A DNA stretch of 64,000 bases from Harmonia axyridis (GCF_914767665.1 NC_059502.1:55038031-55102030), one strand, 5' to 3'. Counted from the first letter of the stretch, positions 46,465 through 59,395 are shown. A program made the numbers and translations. Notes: generated by a model not told the origin, from the letters alone.

Positions 46465-46986
46465 ATAAGTGATATCATTATGACTCTTCCATAGAAATCC
46501 TCGTCCCTATTGGCAAAAAATTGAGACGGTCAATTTTCACAAGCTTCTGTTAAAGCGAATTTTTACTACCTTTCACCAACTGCTCCAAAAATGGGTCGAT
46601 TTTGTTGCCACGAGTCCCGAATAGAAATTCGGTCAATGAGGTTTTTTGCGTTAACTCAAGTGGAGCCAAACATCAAGCTTCTTCTTGAGACCAGCCTTAT
46701 GCAAATGGTTCCAAACAGTGTTTGTGCAATATTCGGCAATCGAGACAGTGCTTGCATCGCAATCGGACTTGACAATGTCCACAGTTTTATCGAAATTTTC
46801 AGCAATTAGCCTTTGACATTGAAATTACCGGAACGAAATCGACGAAATCAAAATTACTCCAGATTGGCCTTTACAGTAAGAAGACCAACAAACACTATTG
46901 ACATTTTCAGCCGCCTGGCTTGCATTTTTGCCTTTATCGAAGAATAACTGTAAAATATAGCGTATTTTCTCTTTGCTAGTGTCCAT
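46465..46986 (-). pseudogene. Mariner transposase N-terminal half, decayed
   Basis: ATG at 46986: MDTSKEKIRYILQLFFDKGK then NASQAAENVN, matching the first helix-turn-helix of mauritiana/irritans-type mariners. With frameshifts it continues as LIAENFDKTVDIVKSDCDAS, NTVWNHLHKAGLKKKLDVW (the H-KxGKVKKLDxW linker), and decayed KIDPFLEQLV. The WVPHEL motif is damaged by a frameshift. Catalytic residues are absent or unrecognisable. This family differs from the DD41D copies elsewhere in the window. Confidence 0.7.
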
Positions 46987-47089
46987 TTTTGATGCGCACT
47001 CAAACTAAACTGAATGAACTAATAGCAGAACTATCACAGAAGTTTTTGTAGTACGAAATCCCATCTTTCTAACACCATCTAGTGGAATC

Positions 47090-48940
47090 CGATCGGACTC
47101 ATACAACGTGAGCTACAGATAAATAAAGCGTTTCAGTGGGAAAATAATTGATGGATACACCTAATATAAGATGAAAATTGGCATTTGAAAAAAGAATGAT
47201 ATGTGGTCTTCAAAGTTACAAAGGATGCATGAATGAACGAGCGCTTATAGACCTCTGATCAGTAAAGCCAGCAAAGGAAATATTTATGACCGATATGTTA
47301 TGAAATATGGACTTTTTGGTTTGAGGTATCATAAGTTTCACTAAAAAGATTATGGCAATGATTGTTCTTGGTAGTTCATATTATTTGCACCAATGTTTGA
47401 TTCTTTTTCACACTTATTAATTATTTCATATAAAACTGTTATACATAATATAGAGTAACATCATTTCGATGTAGGTACATTATGTGATTTATCGATCATA
47501 GAATCAGATACCTACAATTCAAAATCAAAATCATGTCAAAATATCCTCATACCCATTTTTTTGTTGAAGCCCACCAGAACCTATGGAAATTATGTTTTGT
47601 TGAAAGTTCAATAAACACAATAAACTTGAATTCTTCATTTCAAAAATGTTTGAACAATTTGTATTGATATTAAAAACTCATCATTCCACGTTTGGAAGAA
47701 ATCATTCGAAATTATCATGTCGCAAAAAATATAGGTTTTTTTTAAATGATGGGGTAGATAACGCTGAAACAATTAAAAAATTGTAACTCATAAAATACGA
47801 AAAATTGTTCATCATAAATGGGGTATTTTCGAACACCCCTGGTTATAAAGAATACAAAATTTTTTCGAAGCAGCCTGTATACTTTTTTGTCTATAAATAA
47901 ATATTGAGATCAACCAAAAGAAAAATAGATGATCCAAAACTGTACATTTGTGTTAGACTGAACTAAATTGAAACTATATTCTCGAAAATTGTTATTTCAA
48001 TTGTGAATGGTGATTTGCATATTCATTTCACAGAAGAGTAAGAAAAAAGAGCTATGACCTCTTCTGTTAAGATTACTCTCAGTAAATACTACCAAAGTGG
48101 CATTTCTTTTACTTAGCCAACAGTGTTCTCAAATGCAAATTAGTGGAATGAATACAATTTTATGAATTCAGTTTTTTGAACTAAGACACTGATGAGGAAA
48201 AACTGTATTACAAATAAAAAAATTCTGAGATATATATCTGTCTTTATGTTTATTCAGTCATTAGCCGTGCATTCAATTGCATAGTTTCAGTTAATTCATT
48301 CATTATAAAGAAGTATTGACTATAAAAAGTTATTTCTGAAATGCGAAAGTATTTATAGAATAGTCCATCTAAATTAAACATATGATGATAACATACCCTG
48401 CTTGTTTTCAAAATAAATTCTGACAACGAAACAAAAGCCGAATTTCCGGCATCACATCGTCTGCTTCCTACACTATATATAGTATGAGAATAAAAGGCCA
48501 TAGAGCAAATTCAGGAATATTTTCCACCGTTAAGCAAAATGTTCATCAACAACTTGTGACAAATTCTGTCAAACATCCGCGACAGGCCGAAAAACAAGGC
48601 TATCATCCGGAATTCTATAGACAAATTTAACAAAACAAAGGGATGCTATTGTGTTGTCGTGCTCAGCCTGAATAATAGCTGCCATTCTGAGATAATACAA
48701 AATGAATTGAAAACAGAAGTTCTACTTTTTATCAACTCAAGATTCTGAATTCATTCATGTAACTACTAATTTCATTTAATTCTGTCGGACTTCATTGAAT
48801 CTCGCTCAATAAAGTTTGTAGGAAAAAATTGGTAGTTAAGGGTTTTTCACTAAGAGGTTTCACTTTTATTTAAAAAAAAAGAGTACTTATATTTTGAAAG
48901 AAGTGAATGTTTACTTCATTCTGAAGAGAAGGTATGTTAT
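47090..48940. other. No gene seen
   Basis: About 1.85 kb of AT-rich sequence. An 83-codon ORF at 48250-48501 shows no recognisable motif. Confidence 0.35.
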
Positions 48941-48959
48941 TAACGTTGGAAAACGATAT

Positions 48960-49131
48960 CGTCCAACTAGCCGCCTTGGCTACGGTTGCAGCAGAATGAG
49001 CTATTCATGAAATTGTCAATGACGAATTCTCAGAGTTGCGGCTGTACGTTCTCAATAACTTCACGAATTCCTTTTTGAAGGACTTGAATTGATTGTAGTG
49101 CATTGGCATAGACTTCATGTTTCACGTGGTC
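48960..49131 (-). pseudogene. Mariner transposase C-terminal tail
   Basis: The minus strand reads DHVKHEVYANALQSIQVLQK, then GIREVIENVQPQL, a stop, EFVIDNFMNSSFCCNRSQGG. This is the C-terminal tail typical of mariners (DHVK-VYA...LK-IR-VI-IQPQL...). It ends against a Penelope-like element beginning about 49140, so that element may have inserted into the mariner copy. Confidence 0.7.
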
Positions 49132-49139
49132 TCGAATAA

Positions 49140-50105
49140 AATAAGGTCTTATTAAGCTCTTTATTAAATTTGGCCTAGCTTTCGATCATTTACATCTTCA
49201 GGGCACTGGAAATAATTTTTTATAATGAAAGACTATGAAGAACCAAAAAACTCATTAGTCATCTAAATCTGAACTTAAAATTAATCTGAACCTAACAATG
49301 AAAAATTAGGCAGAACCATAACAATGAGATTCATCTTTAAATAACACTTCCAAGTCATACAATTGAAAACTAAAAATAGGTATAACTCACAGTTCAATTA
49401 TCTTCAAAGTACACAATAAATATCTGTAAAAACAAATGGCGACAAGAACGTAAACAGTCAGAAACTATGAAAATTTGCACCGACAACAAATTAAAACTAC
49501 TGAAACTTCAGTCGACCACAACCGCGTTGTGTTAGCTATACTATTTCGGTAAGACTAAAATTATCATCATTTTATTTTTAATATTCATCACTTCATTTTT
49601 ATCTCATTTAATTATTTTTATTCATTATTTGCTCAACCACATTACAATAGATGGCGCTAACACTTTCTGACTGTGTGACCAGATTCAACGAAGTATCTAA
49701 ATATTTAATCACCAAAGACTCAGTAAATAAGCGTTTAAACTTATTATCTACCGTTCTTAATATTGTAGCGTCCTCAAAATTCATGCGGTGACCTGTCTCA
49801 ACTGTGTGAGTAGACAGACTAGTCGAAGACTTCAAATTCTGGCAATCTCTCTGAGTTTGTCCCAGTCTTTCCGATATAAGACCCCTCACAAACTCCACAA
49901 TCAATTTTATATACTATGTTATTCCTGTTCAGTTTGTTAGTTCTGTTTTTAGTTTTAGTGAACACTGATGAAGCCAAAGTATGAGGTACCCTTTCAACCA
50001 CTTCTATATTAGTTTCTGTTGGTGAGGAAGGAGTTTTTAGAAATACCCTGAGCTCTCAAACAAAATCTCCCAATTTTAAACGATCAATTAGATTTGCGCC
50101 TGTCA
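49140..50105 (-). mobile_element. Penelope-like element, 3' fragment
   Basis: Minus-strand fragment comprising the GIY-YIG endonuclease end of a Penelope-like retroelement and about 450 bp of 3' sequence. The terminal part contains 'ccctgaagatg' and 'cgaaag', reminiscent of, but not identical to, the hammerhead core found in Penelope terminal repeats. The reverse transcriptase domain is missing upstream; the fragment abuts repeat B at about 50136. Confidence 0.78.
49608..50105 (-). pseudogene. Penelope GIY-YIG endonuclease, frameshifted
   Basis: From about 50001: VPHTLASSVFTKTKNRTNKL then NRNNIVYKIDCGVCEGSYIG and KTG. This holds the VYKI...YIGKT signature preceded and interleaved by the CxxC pair (CGVC) typical of Penelope-like elements. 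A frameshift near 49860 then leads to STSLSTHTVETGHRMNFEDA (HxxxxGH-type end) and FKRLFTESLVIKYLDTSLNL, stopping at 49608. The domain would nick target DNA for retrotransposition. The frameshift and missing reverse transcriptase make it inactive. Confidence 0.85.
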
Positions 50106-50135
50106 CCTAGTAATCGATATTTACTTGTGTATATT

Positions 50136-50726
50136 ATTTTCTCTATTTCTGTATCGTAATGAGTTCATTACAGTTCTAAAAAACAGTGCTGTAATGAACT
50201 CATTACAGCATCGTTTTCAGATATATTTTTCGTTTTGTGGTTGTCTATGCTGACTTCCAATCCTATCAAATTTCAACAAACGTCAATAATTGTCAATATA
50301 ATATAATTTGGGGATATAGAGAAATCATTTGCTACATATTCGCAAATTCTCATAATTCTGGTAGTGTTCAATCGATTTCGTCAGACATAATTCACGAATT
50401 TAATGTGTAATTGTAAATTATGTCTAAATTCGAAACATACGATTCATATTCAAATTCCGTAATCTGTCAATTTTCGTAACAGTCACACCAACTGCCAAGA
50501 TACAATACAAAAGTCACTAGGATATATAATCTGAATTTTTCATTGAATTTCGACAATGTTTCGCAAAACTTGACCAAAATAGAGAAAATATCGTCTAATA
50601 CTCGTTGCAGAAGGCAATTCCAACACTCATGCGTTCCAAAACTCGCTCCTTCGTCGCTCGTTTTCGAATTTCGCATTCGTGTTGGAATAGGAGCCCATTC
50701 TGCAACTTGTTTTAGAATATACTATT
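50136..50726 (+). repeat. Dispersed repeat B, copy 2
   Basis: Partner of 4551-5141: same length, about ten substitutions by eye, with the same nested palindromes at the left and hairpin at the right. Flanked on the left by the Penelope-like fragment. Confidence 0.8.
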
Positions 50727-50744
50727 ATATTTATATTCAGTTTT

Positions 50745-50795
50745 GAAAATGGGATGAAACCCGAAACATGCATGTAAACAAGATTTTATATATTT
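50745..50795 (+). other. Hammerhead-like motif, degenerate
   Basis: 'ttgaaaatgggatgaaaccc' followed by 'gaaacatgcatgta' has a GGG/CCC stem, GAAAC and a compact self-complementary CAUGCAUG with GUA, an arrangement like hammerhead motifs of Penelope-like elements. The CUGANGA core is not intact, so activity is unlikely. Confidence 0.3.
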
Positions 50796-50799
50796 CATT

Positions 50800-51670
50800 A
50801 AAAATTGTGAAACATACAGTCAAGCGTTTTATTCATTTCTTTTATTAACTAATTTAAATAACAAAATTTGTGAGAATTAATTGGTTGTATTGTCTTTGAT
50901 TATAAAATTCCATCAAGTGAGGACAAAATCTGTAAAATACCCTGTATTATTTTTAGGAATGCTCCTAATAAAAAATTTAATTTTTTCCTCTTTCTTCTCT
51001 TCGTCTGTAATTGAATGAAATCAGATTCCATTTCTGGCAGAGAGTGATTCGACTTTCTGGAATGAGGCCGTAGTCACTTTTGACGAACGCTTGAAAACAC
51101 GAGGATTCTACAAGATAAACGGAAAAAGGGGTTTCCATTTAGTATAACGAACCGACATTCGTTAACTTACTTTATTGGTGTGTGAAATGGTTTCGAATTG
51201 AAACTCAGTACTGAGGTGCCATAAAAAAAGGGAACGTTGAACTTGTTGAAGGGAGTTGAAAATAATTGGTTGTTTGCTGTTGATTCGGGGTTAACGATAA
51301 CACGATGAAATTGTTTCATGTAACTCATTTTTTTTGTGCTTGTGACAAGTTGACGGCTCGTTAAAATTGTTGTCGAATATTAACGAGGAGGCTTAATCAA
51401 TTCGAGATTCATCAATCCGGCGACATTTTCCTAATCGGCAGAAAAAAAATTATCTAATATTACCGTGGCATTGAAATTGGCGGAGTTAAAATTTTGGGTG
51501 TTTATATGAATTTTCAGCTCCGTTAAGCATTTGAAGCTGATTATATTGTCAGAATCATAGCAAATTCGAGAAGAATATTGTAAAAGAAATACCCTAGATT
51601 TCCATGATTACAAATTCGTTTCAGTGGAATTGCATCCACATATGTTTAATCTTTCAAGGTCGTAGAAATG
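50800..51670. other. No gene seen
   Basis: About 870 bases without a recognisable feature. Confidence 0.35.
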
Positions 51671-51679
51671 GAAGTGGTA

Positions 51680-53290
51680 ATTAACTCCTCCCTCAAAGAT
51701 TTCCAAAATATAAAACTTCAGAATTTTCGCACGACGAACAACGAAATTTTTTCCATGAAATGATCCAATAATCATTTTACTTTTCTTTGAGATCAAAATG
51801 ACAGTAAAAAATCGGACCCTTTCACGGTTTATGAGTTTATTATCGCTTTCAAAATGATAAGTCTCATTGCACTACAAATACGTCTATGTCCTAGCTTTAT
51901 TATTTTTCTACATCTATCTGCTTTGTCAGCGTTGACCCTAGTTTTGCCATCTGTGATTTTTGTATTCATCATCGTTTTAGCCATTGTTTTCAGTTTTTTG
52001 TATCATTCTATCCACAATATTTCAATACTGCAGTTATCGAAGAACTGAACTGAATTATTCGCATCAAAAAATAGTCTGTGCCATGTTGTACAATTTAATG
52101 TCTTTCATTCAAATTGCAATGTATTTGTGAAGACATCAGTTTTGAATTGACTATACAAGGTGTTCCTGAATTGAAGGTACAAACAGAAATGACAGATTCC
52201 TCGGATTATTTCAAGAGAAAGAGTCCATAACAATTTGAAGTTTTTATCATTTCATCATGTGATATGCTAATTTTGAATTGAATCATCTGCAGGATGATAA
52301 ATTTTCTAGAAGAGATAACAGATTCATTCTTCCACAATTTTTTTCATTGAACCACTGGTAGTTTGAAAAAATGCAGAAGAAACTCTGGCCCAAAACTACA
52401 CTTTTTGGTTTATTGTAGTTTAGTTGTATCTGCTACCAATTTTAAGAAGAAAATTTCGAAATTATCTGGGCTGTGTTGTAAAATTTATTGTGTTTCATTT
52501 AAAATTGCAATTTATTTGTGAAGTCATCAGTTTTGAGTTAAGTACCTAAATCTACAGGGTGTTCCTGAATTGGAGGTACAAATGAAAATGACAGATTTCT
52601 CGGATCATTTCAAGAAACAAACTGCTATAATATGAGTTCGCATCACGTGATATCCTAATTTTAAATGCGAATCTACAGGGTGAATTTTTACTGGAAGGGT
52701 GCCCGCTTCTTTCCTCCAGAATTATTTTTTTTGTGAACCACTGATAGTTCAGAAAAATTCAAAAAGAATCTCTGATTCAGTACTTCACTTTTTGGTAGTT
52801 GTAGTTTTACCGTATCTGCAATCGATTTCGTGAAAAAATTCAAACAGCTCTCTATAGTAAATCTCAGGAGAATCCAACAAATTATTATAAAGATCCAATA
52901 AGGTCATTAATATGATGAATGAATTAATTATAAGTTAATAAGAATTCGATAAACTGGTTAAGCATCACAAAAAGTAGGACTATAAGAAATACCCTGTATC
53001 TCGAAAACAAAACGTTTGCGGGCCATTTTATTTTTAAAATTATCCCAGGAATCATTTGCCTTAGTAACTCCAATTCAGCAACATCCAGTATAAGATAAAA
53101 ACAATCGAATTGATAAGTAAAAAATATTGTTTCGGATAATTTGGTTCAAACCTCGTTATCAAACTTTTTTTTCTCACATTATAGATAGTATATTGATATG
53201 AGTAAACAATGTCGTCAAAAAAATTTCTTCGATTACCCCCCCCCCAAGAAAAAAAAAAGATCTACCTACGCCCTTGCTAGTAATCCTAGA
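51680..53290 (+). repeat. Dispersed repeat A, copy 2 (with inner duplication)
   Basis: Collinear with 2690-3865, but longer because the 'ggtgttcctgaattggaggt' segment with its preceding 'gtgaagacatcagtttt' block occurs twice (about 52130-52200 and 52520-52590). Ends with a C-run then 'aagaaaaaaaaaagatctac'. No protein is recognisable. Confidence 0.65.
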
Positions 53291-53539
53291 AAATCCATAT
53301 TATTATGTTATAAAGATCCAGTTAGTAAGCTGTGGTAAATAAATTAATTATGAGTTTAGGTTCTTATTCACCTTGTAGCGAAAATTAATGATTTGATAAT
53401 CTAGTATGAGCATCACAAAAAAAGTAGGATTACAAGAAGCAGAGTGTATCTCGAAAAAAAGCGTTTGCGGGCCCATGTCTATAGAACTTTTTTTTTTTAA
53501 ATTATCCAAGGAATATCTCATTCTATCTTCTTTATCCCT

Positions 53540-53740
53540 CCAATTTGGAACACCCTGTATAAGGAAAGAACAATCGAATCAGTAATAAAAAAAATGCTAT
53601 TATTTCGAGTGATTTGGTTTGATCTTCGTCATCAAACCTCTAATTCTCGCATTACACATAGGAGTAGACGTGTCAAAAATTTTTTTCGATTTCCCCCAAG
53701 AAAAAATAAAGATCTACGCCCTTGTAATCTCTCCCAGCTT
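53540..53740 (+). repeat. Dispersed repeat A, partial third copy
   Basis: Begins with the inverse of the 'ggtgttcc-aattggaggga' motif (53540-53572) and ends with 'cccccaagaaaaaataaagat'. Together with copy 2 this makes a small cluster of the family. Confidence 0.5.
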
Positions 53741-53855
53741 TGTGAGAAATTTCGTGAAGATAGTCATCAGGTTCGAGAAAAATTCATTAAAATTATTGGA
53801 AAGAAATACCCCATATTTCCGTTATTATAATTTGGATGGGGTTGAGATGTATATA

Positions 53856-54335
53856 CAAGGTGAGCTTTTGACTTGTCGATATATTTCAACAGTAGATTCT
53901 TGAAAAGGAAGTAACACTTATTTATTTTTCATTTTCTCAGATTCTGCACGTTTAAATTTTCATAATGAGCTTCACATCGAAATTTTTCCAACCATAAGAA
54001 ATACGATTTCAACCTTGGAAATGAAATACTTCATCAAAATCTATCATAAACTCATTTTTCCATTTCGTTTGGTGACCGAAATAGTATTTTTGACACAATA
54101 AATGAAATTTCGTTGGCGATAAATATTGAATATTCTTCTCTCGATTTTTCATTTTATTTTCGATGATAAAAACGAATCCAGCTTGCAGCCAAACATAATA
54201 GCTCTGATATTGATCTCCAACCATTTATTGTCGTTGTTTATTTCATTTCGTACAAGAGTTTTCCATTTAACTCGTCATTTTCATATAAATAAATTAATGA
54301 TATGTGAACGTTCAAACTTTGACAATTTGAAAAAC
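53856..54335. repeat. Repeat C, truncated third copy
   Basis: Starts TACAAGGTGAGCTTTTGACT, a variant of the repeat C end. Sequence 53940-54335 is the inverse of the right-hand end regions at 38070-38440 and 60880-61250 (shared blocks: 'gagctcattat'-type motif, 'aaactcatttttcc', 'tttcgttggcga', 'cttgcagccaaacata'). Only this end is present. Confidence 0.65.
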
Positions 54336-54789
54336 TAATAATGAAAACAAACTATAATGTCAGGAAGTTACCTTCAGAATAACAAGGAAAATCTATGTAT
54401 ATATGTACCTTAAAAGTTACAATAATCTATGTTCTAAGATATTCCCACTGTGTTATGTTTTGAGGTTATTTTATTGTTGAGCAGGTGGAGAGCACAAGAG
54501 AACTAATGTTTGTATGATATGTAATTAATAAAAGGCTCAATGCACTGACAAAATATACAGTTGGAAGAAATACATAGTACGTTACCTTTATACTTGAGAG
54601 AGAATGTACGATGCCTCATATAGCCATCGACTACATCCAGACGGGAAACTGAACAGTTGACAAATTCTTTTTCTTCTATGTACCTTGACAGTTATGCACC
54701 TTAGCATATTCATAACGAGCGTTCATTAAAATTCGTGATCAAGAGTGCTGTGGAGAAATTAGAGTGGATTTTCTTTGATTACAAGTAGC
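54336..54789. other. No gene seen
   Basis: About 450 bases without recognisable content. Confidence 0.35.
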
Positions 54790-55215
54790 GCTTAGCTCAC
54801 TTTTCATTTTCAAATAGCACCCCCTGTATATTGTCAGTGGATAGCACATACTTGGTATTTTTTGTATCAATAATAACAGAAACATTAACATTTTGTGAAG
54901 TATGAATTGCAACCAAAATACCAACTATGCAATTCAAACAACGAAGAAACAATTGAAGCAAGTTTTTGGTTATAAAAAACTCCGTTTTTAAAAACAAAAA
55001 TTCATCTACATTTCATATGTGAGGTTTTTACAAACATGGGTGGAGGCATCTTATTTTTATATGGATAATTAAATTACGTGGAAGAAGTCACAGAATATTA
55101 ATGTTTTTGTTGTTATTACTTAAAAAATATCAAGTATGTAATATCGTTGTATTCCGCAATTTTCACTGACAATATAAAGGGGGTGCCATTTGGAAATAAA
55201 AAGTGAGGTGTAGCT
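54790..55215. repeat. Inverted repeat, probable foldback element
   Basis: Arms of about 48 bp at 54795-54842 and 55166-55215 share 'agcaccccctgtatattgtc' and its inverse. The outer boundaries were not resolved. No coding content. Confidence 0.55.
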
Positions 55216-56310
55216 ACCAAAGGTCTGTCAAATGTAAAAACCTTTTTTTTTAATCTTTGGTAAGGTACTTTTATGTTATTGAAAGAAGCAATTATTTTTA
55301 TTTTTGTATTATCTTGTCAAATAAGCTAGATATTGCCTTTATACGACAACTTGAGCCACCCGGTATGTGTATGTTGTGTTTAATAAAACTCCCTGTATAG
55401 AGTCAAAAAGTCCTTTCTGAAAGCATGTTCTAAATAAATTGTAAAAAGGTGCGTTGTTTGCCATGACAAAATTAGTGTAAGAAGCTTCTTGTTCGAATTT
55501 AATACAGGTGATATTTGACATTTGTGTATGACATTTGGGACAAATATTGGGGTGGTCAAATGTAACGGTACATATTACCCAATGGAATTATCAATCATAA
55601 GATATCCAAACTTAGATTCGTTCTACTGAAGACGCTCCGAAGTTTCCAAAGTTTGTAAGTGAAAACAATTAACCATAAATCCAATTATATTTTCCCCACT
55701 TCATCGTATTCTAGTACCCTCAGAGGAAAAAGCCGAACTTGTGACAACCCGCAGTTATTTTCAGATTTTGTCACGATATTGGATGGAAATTACCTCTACA
55801 TTCACATTACTTCAGCTATAAAGCATTGGGTTTCTACTGAAAATACCTCGATTACTCACTTAATCTACTATATTAGTTTGCCCCCTAACCGATATAGCAA
55901 GGCATGAGGATCGATATCACCAAGTGAACGAATTGCCGAAGAGTTTGGACGCCAACGAAGAACTTCTGAAAATACATCGAAATTGCACGGAATCACGGCA
56001 TCAGCGGGAAGAACAATCATCTTGAGGATAGGGAAAGTGATTTGTTTCGCTGGGACCTGGATATAATCACGCCTTTCAAATATAAGGGTGAAATTATCAG
56101 AATGTGCAGGGTGTCCCAAATCCGATGCTCACTGAAAACATCTCGAAAACTATAAAAGAGAAAAAATCTTCATGGACCCTCAATGTTATTTTAGAAATAA
56201 TCAGATATCAGAAAGCAGATCACACATATTTTTTTCGTTTTCAAATTACAGGGCGTTTCTGAAGAATGACAGTTCCAAATATATCTCTATATCTTAGTTT
56301 CTGTCTCAGA
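55216..56310. other. Non-coding; solo element end near 56106
   Basis: 'gtgcagggtgtcccaaatcc' at about 56103 resembles the outer end of a TA-inserting element, and 'ttacagggcgtttctgaaga' follows at 56246. No matching inverted end was found. Nothing else is recognisable. Confidence 0.35.
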
Positions 56311-56317
56311 GTAATGA

Positions 56318-56830
56318 ACACAGATAGAGGGAGCATATGTCATTTTCAGTAAGCAAACTATCAAATTTGACAAGAAGCGCGCGGAAATTTAAACATATCA
56401 GTGATACGATATTTCATTCAATTCGCAAGTTTCTCCACAAACAACAAAGAAACACTTCTCATATGACACATAGTGATTCGACGTTTCATATCAACTCAAA
56501 ATGAATTGAAATAAATACCTCAATATTTCGGAAATTCTGAAAACAAACTTCAAGCGCGCCAAACGACGTGAAACAACCGATGAAACTAGGCGAGCAAAAG
56601 TTGCCATACCTTGGATATCAGCAAGTAAATACAAAAAATAATAAATATTCTGTTTATTATTGAATTTAACAATTAGAGAAAATATCGGATTCCAAATGTT
56701 CAAATTTTCATATTTAATCAGGAATTGCATGTAGTAAAATTGTGGATTTGAAAATATATCACAATCCGACAACGTAATCTAACCATGTTGGGGACATGTA
56801 AAAATTGCGTATACTCCCTCTATCTATGTT
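56318..56830. mobile_element. TIR element of about 510 bp, non-coding
   Basis: 'aacacagatagagggagcat' at the left and the inverse of 'aacatagatagagggagtat' at the right bound non-coding sequence. Superfamily undetermined because no target duplication was resolved. Confidence 0.55.
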
Positions 56831-57794
56831 TATAAATCTATGGTTTCTGTTATTTCAGAGATATTCCAAAAATTCTGAAATGTTTTTTTCGATGATTTTT
56901 ATGGTTCATATGATACTCATAACAAATCATAGAAATCAGTTATGGCTCAAGATATAAAGAGGAGATTGGTGTTTCTAAAATCTGACTCCTTATATTTTTG
57001 AACTCAGTTTATTACTCGCATATTTGTCGGGGATTACCCCGACACTATCACAAGTCCTAACCGCACTCGGCTCTGCTTGGCTCCAGTGTTCTAACGTGAA
57101 CTGACAATTTCAGCGTGTTATGGGTAACTTTGATGGACTAGCAAGGAGTTACTTCAAAAGTATATAATATAATATAGTAAACAACCGCTCAAGTAAATTT
57201 GTGAATGTATTGACACAGATAAATATATACAGGGTGTTTCATTTTATACCGAACAAACATATATAGTAGATGACACCCAGAGAATCATTTTTGGCTTATG
57301 ACATATGCTTCGTTTCCGAAGCATAAGCGAGATACAGGGTGTGCAACGTAATTTCTGATCAATATTCTATTGATTATAGTCGCTTAAGTATAACCTTTGA
57401 TGTTACGATTTTTGATTAATCACAGTATTTTTGAGTGCTCAATTCAGGAAAGGTAAGAACCTTGAAAAAAATTTGAATTGGCGGAAAACCTGCAACGTTT
57501 GAAATTTCTTTCCTCATTTGTCAAATTGTCAAATAACTCTTTTTTTGAAGAATTTCTTTGAGAAAATTTTTCCAAAAACTGAACAGAAATCTTTTTTCAC
57601 ATGTCTACAGCGAAAAGAAATTTCACCCGAAATTGATGAAATTTCTCACGATTATCCTTTTTTTTATGCTTAACACGAATATGAAAACAGTATTGAAAAA
57701 TATCAAACGGTTCCTTCATAACGGCCATCCAAAATTCTCCTTCGGTCCATGGTTGGGCCATGAGTGCCAAAATTCTAAATTGCACCCTCGAAAT

Positions 57795-59315
57795 ATTCCA
57801 GATGGTATTATGAAATTATCATAAAAAAAAACTTACTGTTATGTGCTGTTAATTTTCACGTTTGTGAAATATGCTATTATTTTAAAAAATTTCTCCAATA
57901 ATTGAATACCATTAATATCTGGAAAATTACTGAATTAAGGGTGTTCAATACCTTGTTCATACCACTGCTATTTCAGTGCTAATTTCAGTGCATTCCAATT
58001 CCGAAGTACAGGTCGGATTCATTTCATTTTTTGGGTGAACAATGACGTGATAGTGAACTTGAAGATCTCGTCTCGATTTTCAAAAAAAAATCGATAGTAT
58101 TCCAAAAATTGAACTTTGAAATTAAACACTTTCTTTAAATGACTATTCAGCTTTAGAGAGACTTCTTATTTCAAGTAACTCATCCACAAATGTTCAGTGA
58201 TATTACGAGTTTTGAATTGGTGCAAGCATTTTTTTAAAATTGCTTGATTTGCTCTAATTGTAGATGTTTTTCAAATAGAATTATGCTTTTTGGAACGCCT
58301 CCCAAAGGTTTACGCCTTTTTGCAGCATAAACACCAATAGAATCTTGAACTGTATTTTATGGCTCGAGATGAATGACACTTTTATGATTTATGAAGGTAG
58401 GGTTTCTCTGGTTGGCTAAAATTGTGGACATTACTAGTTCATGTCAATATTGCAATGAGGATAGGGATAGATAGAAAACTTGTGATGAAATTATTGTTAG
58501 AATTACAAACGATACTGTTCCTAAAAATATATATGCTAGCTGATTTGATTCGTAATGATATCAAGAGAAGTACATTTTGAGCGCTTAGTAGCATAAAGAA
58601 AATTTCAAAAGTCATAAAGAAATTAAGATGAAAAAATGGTATCTGGATTTTTGCCGAAATATGGAAAATTATTAATATTTGAGAAATCTGAAAAAAAATT
58701 CTCAAAAAAAAAATATCTACAATATTTATCGTTTTAATTTAACGCTAAAAATATGCAATTCTTGATTAAGAAAATTTTCTCGTACTTCCTTCATTAATAT
58801 TAACTTAAAAAAAATTTTAGTAAACATTTTTCGCTTCGTGAAGCCATTCTTGTATACATATCTCCTTGAAAATTTCATGTCATAAAAGTTTTAGAAATTG
58901 CAATATTTTTTTCAAAATAATTTTTTTCGTTAACAAAAAATGAAAAATTTATGTAATGCCATGTAAAGTGATGTGAGTTTTTTCTTTTTCATCATCATAT
59001 ACCGTTTCTCCATTAGCGAATGACATCTTTTAATCCAAAAAAAATCCGCTGTTTGTGTAATTGAATTTCAATAATATGGAATATTGAAATATTCCATTTT
59101 TTCATAAACAATTTATGAGCCTACGGTCATTTTTTTCTCGAGTTAATAGATGCCTTCGTTGATGAAGGAAGGATCATAACATATTAAATTGAAAAAAATT
59201 CACAACATTATATTTTTCGTTTCTTTAGATTTCTTAAATGTTGATAGTTTCCGAGATATCACTTCGTCACGATAGCCGTACTTTTCGAATTTTGTGACGG
59301 TTATGGTCTCCAACG
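57795..59315. other. Interior of the 6.7-kb element, no gene
   Basis: AT-rich; short ORFs without motifs. Confidence 0.35.
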
Positions 59316-59319
59316 ATAG

Positions 59320-59395
59320 TGTTTGACTCACTGATGACGAATCCGTCCTCAAATTCGATTCTGGTCAGCCCGTCAGGCCGTCCTATACATGACAA
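59320..59395 (+). repeat. Short dispersed repeat D, copy 2
   Basis: Matches 46110-46200 through 'gatgacgaatccgtcctcaa' and the following 'attcgattctggtcagcc' region. Confidence 0.6.

Noticed and set aside
48186..48205. CTGATGAGGAAAAAC motif
   Set aside because: No stems I, II or III can be formed around it.
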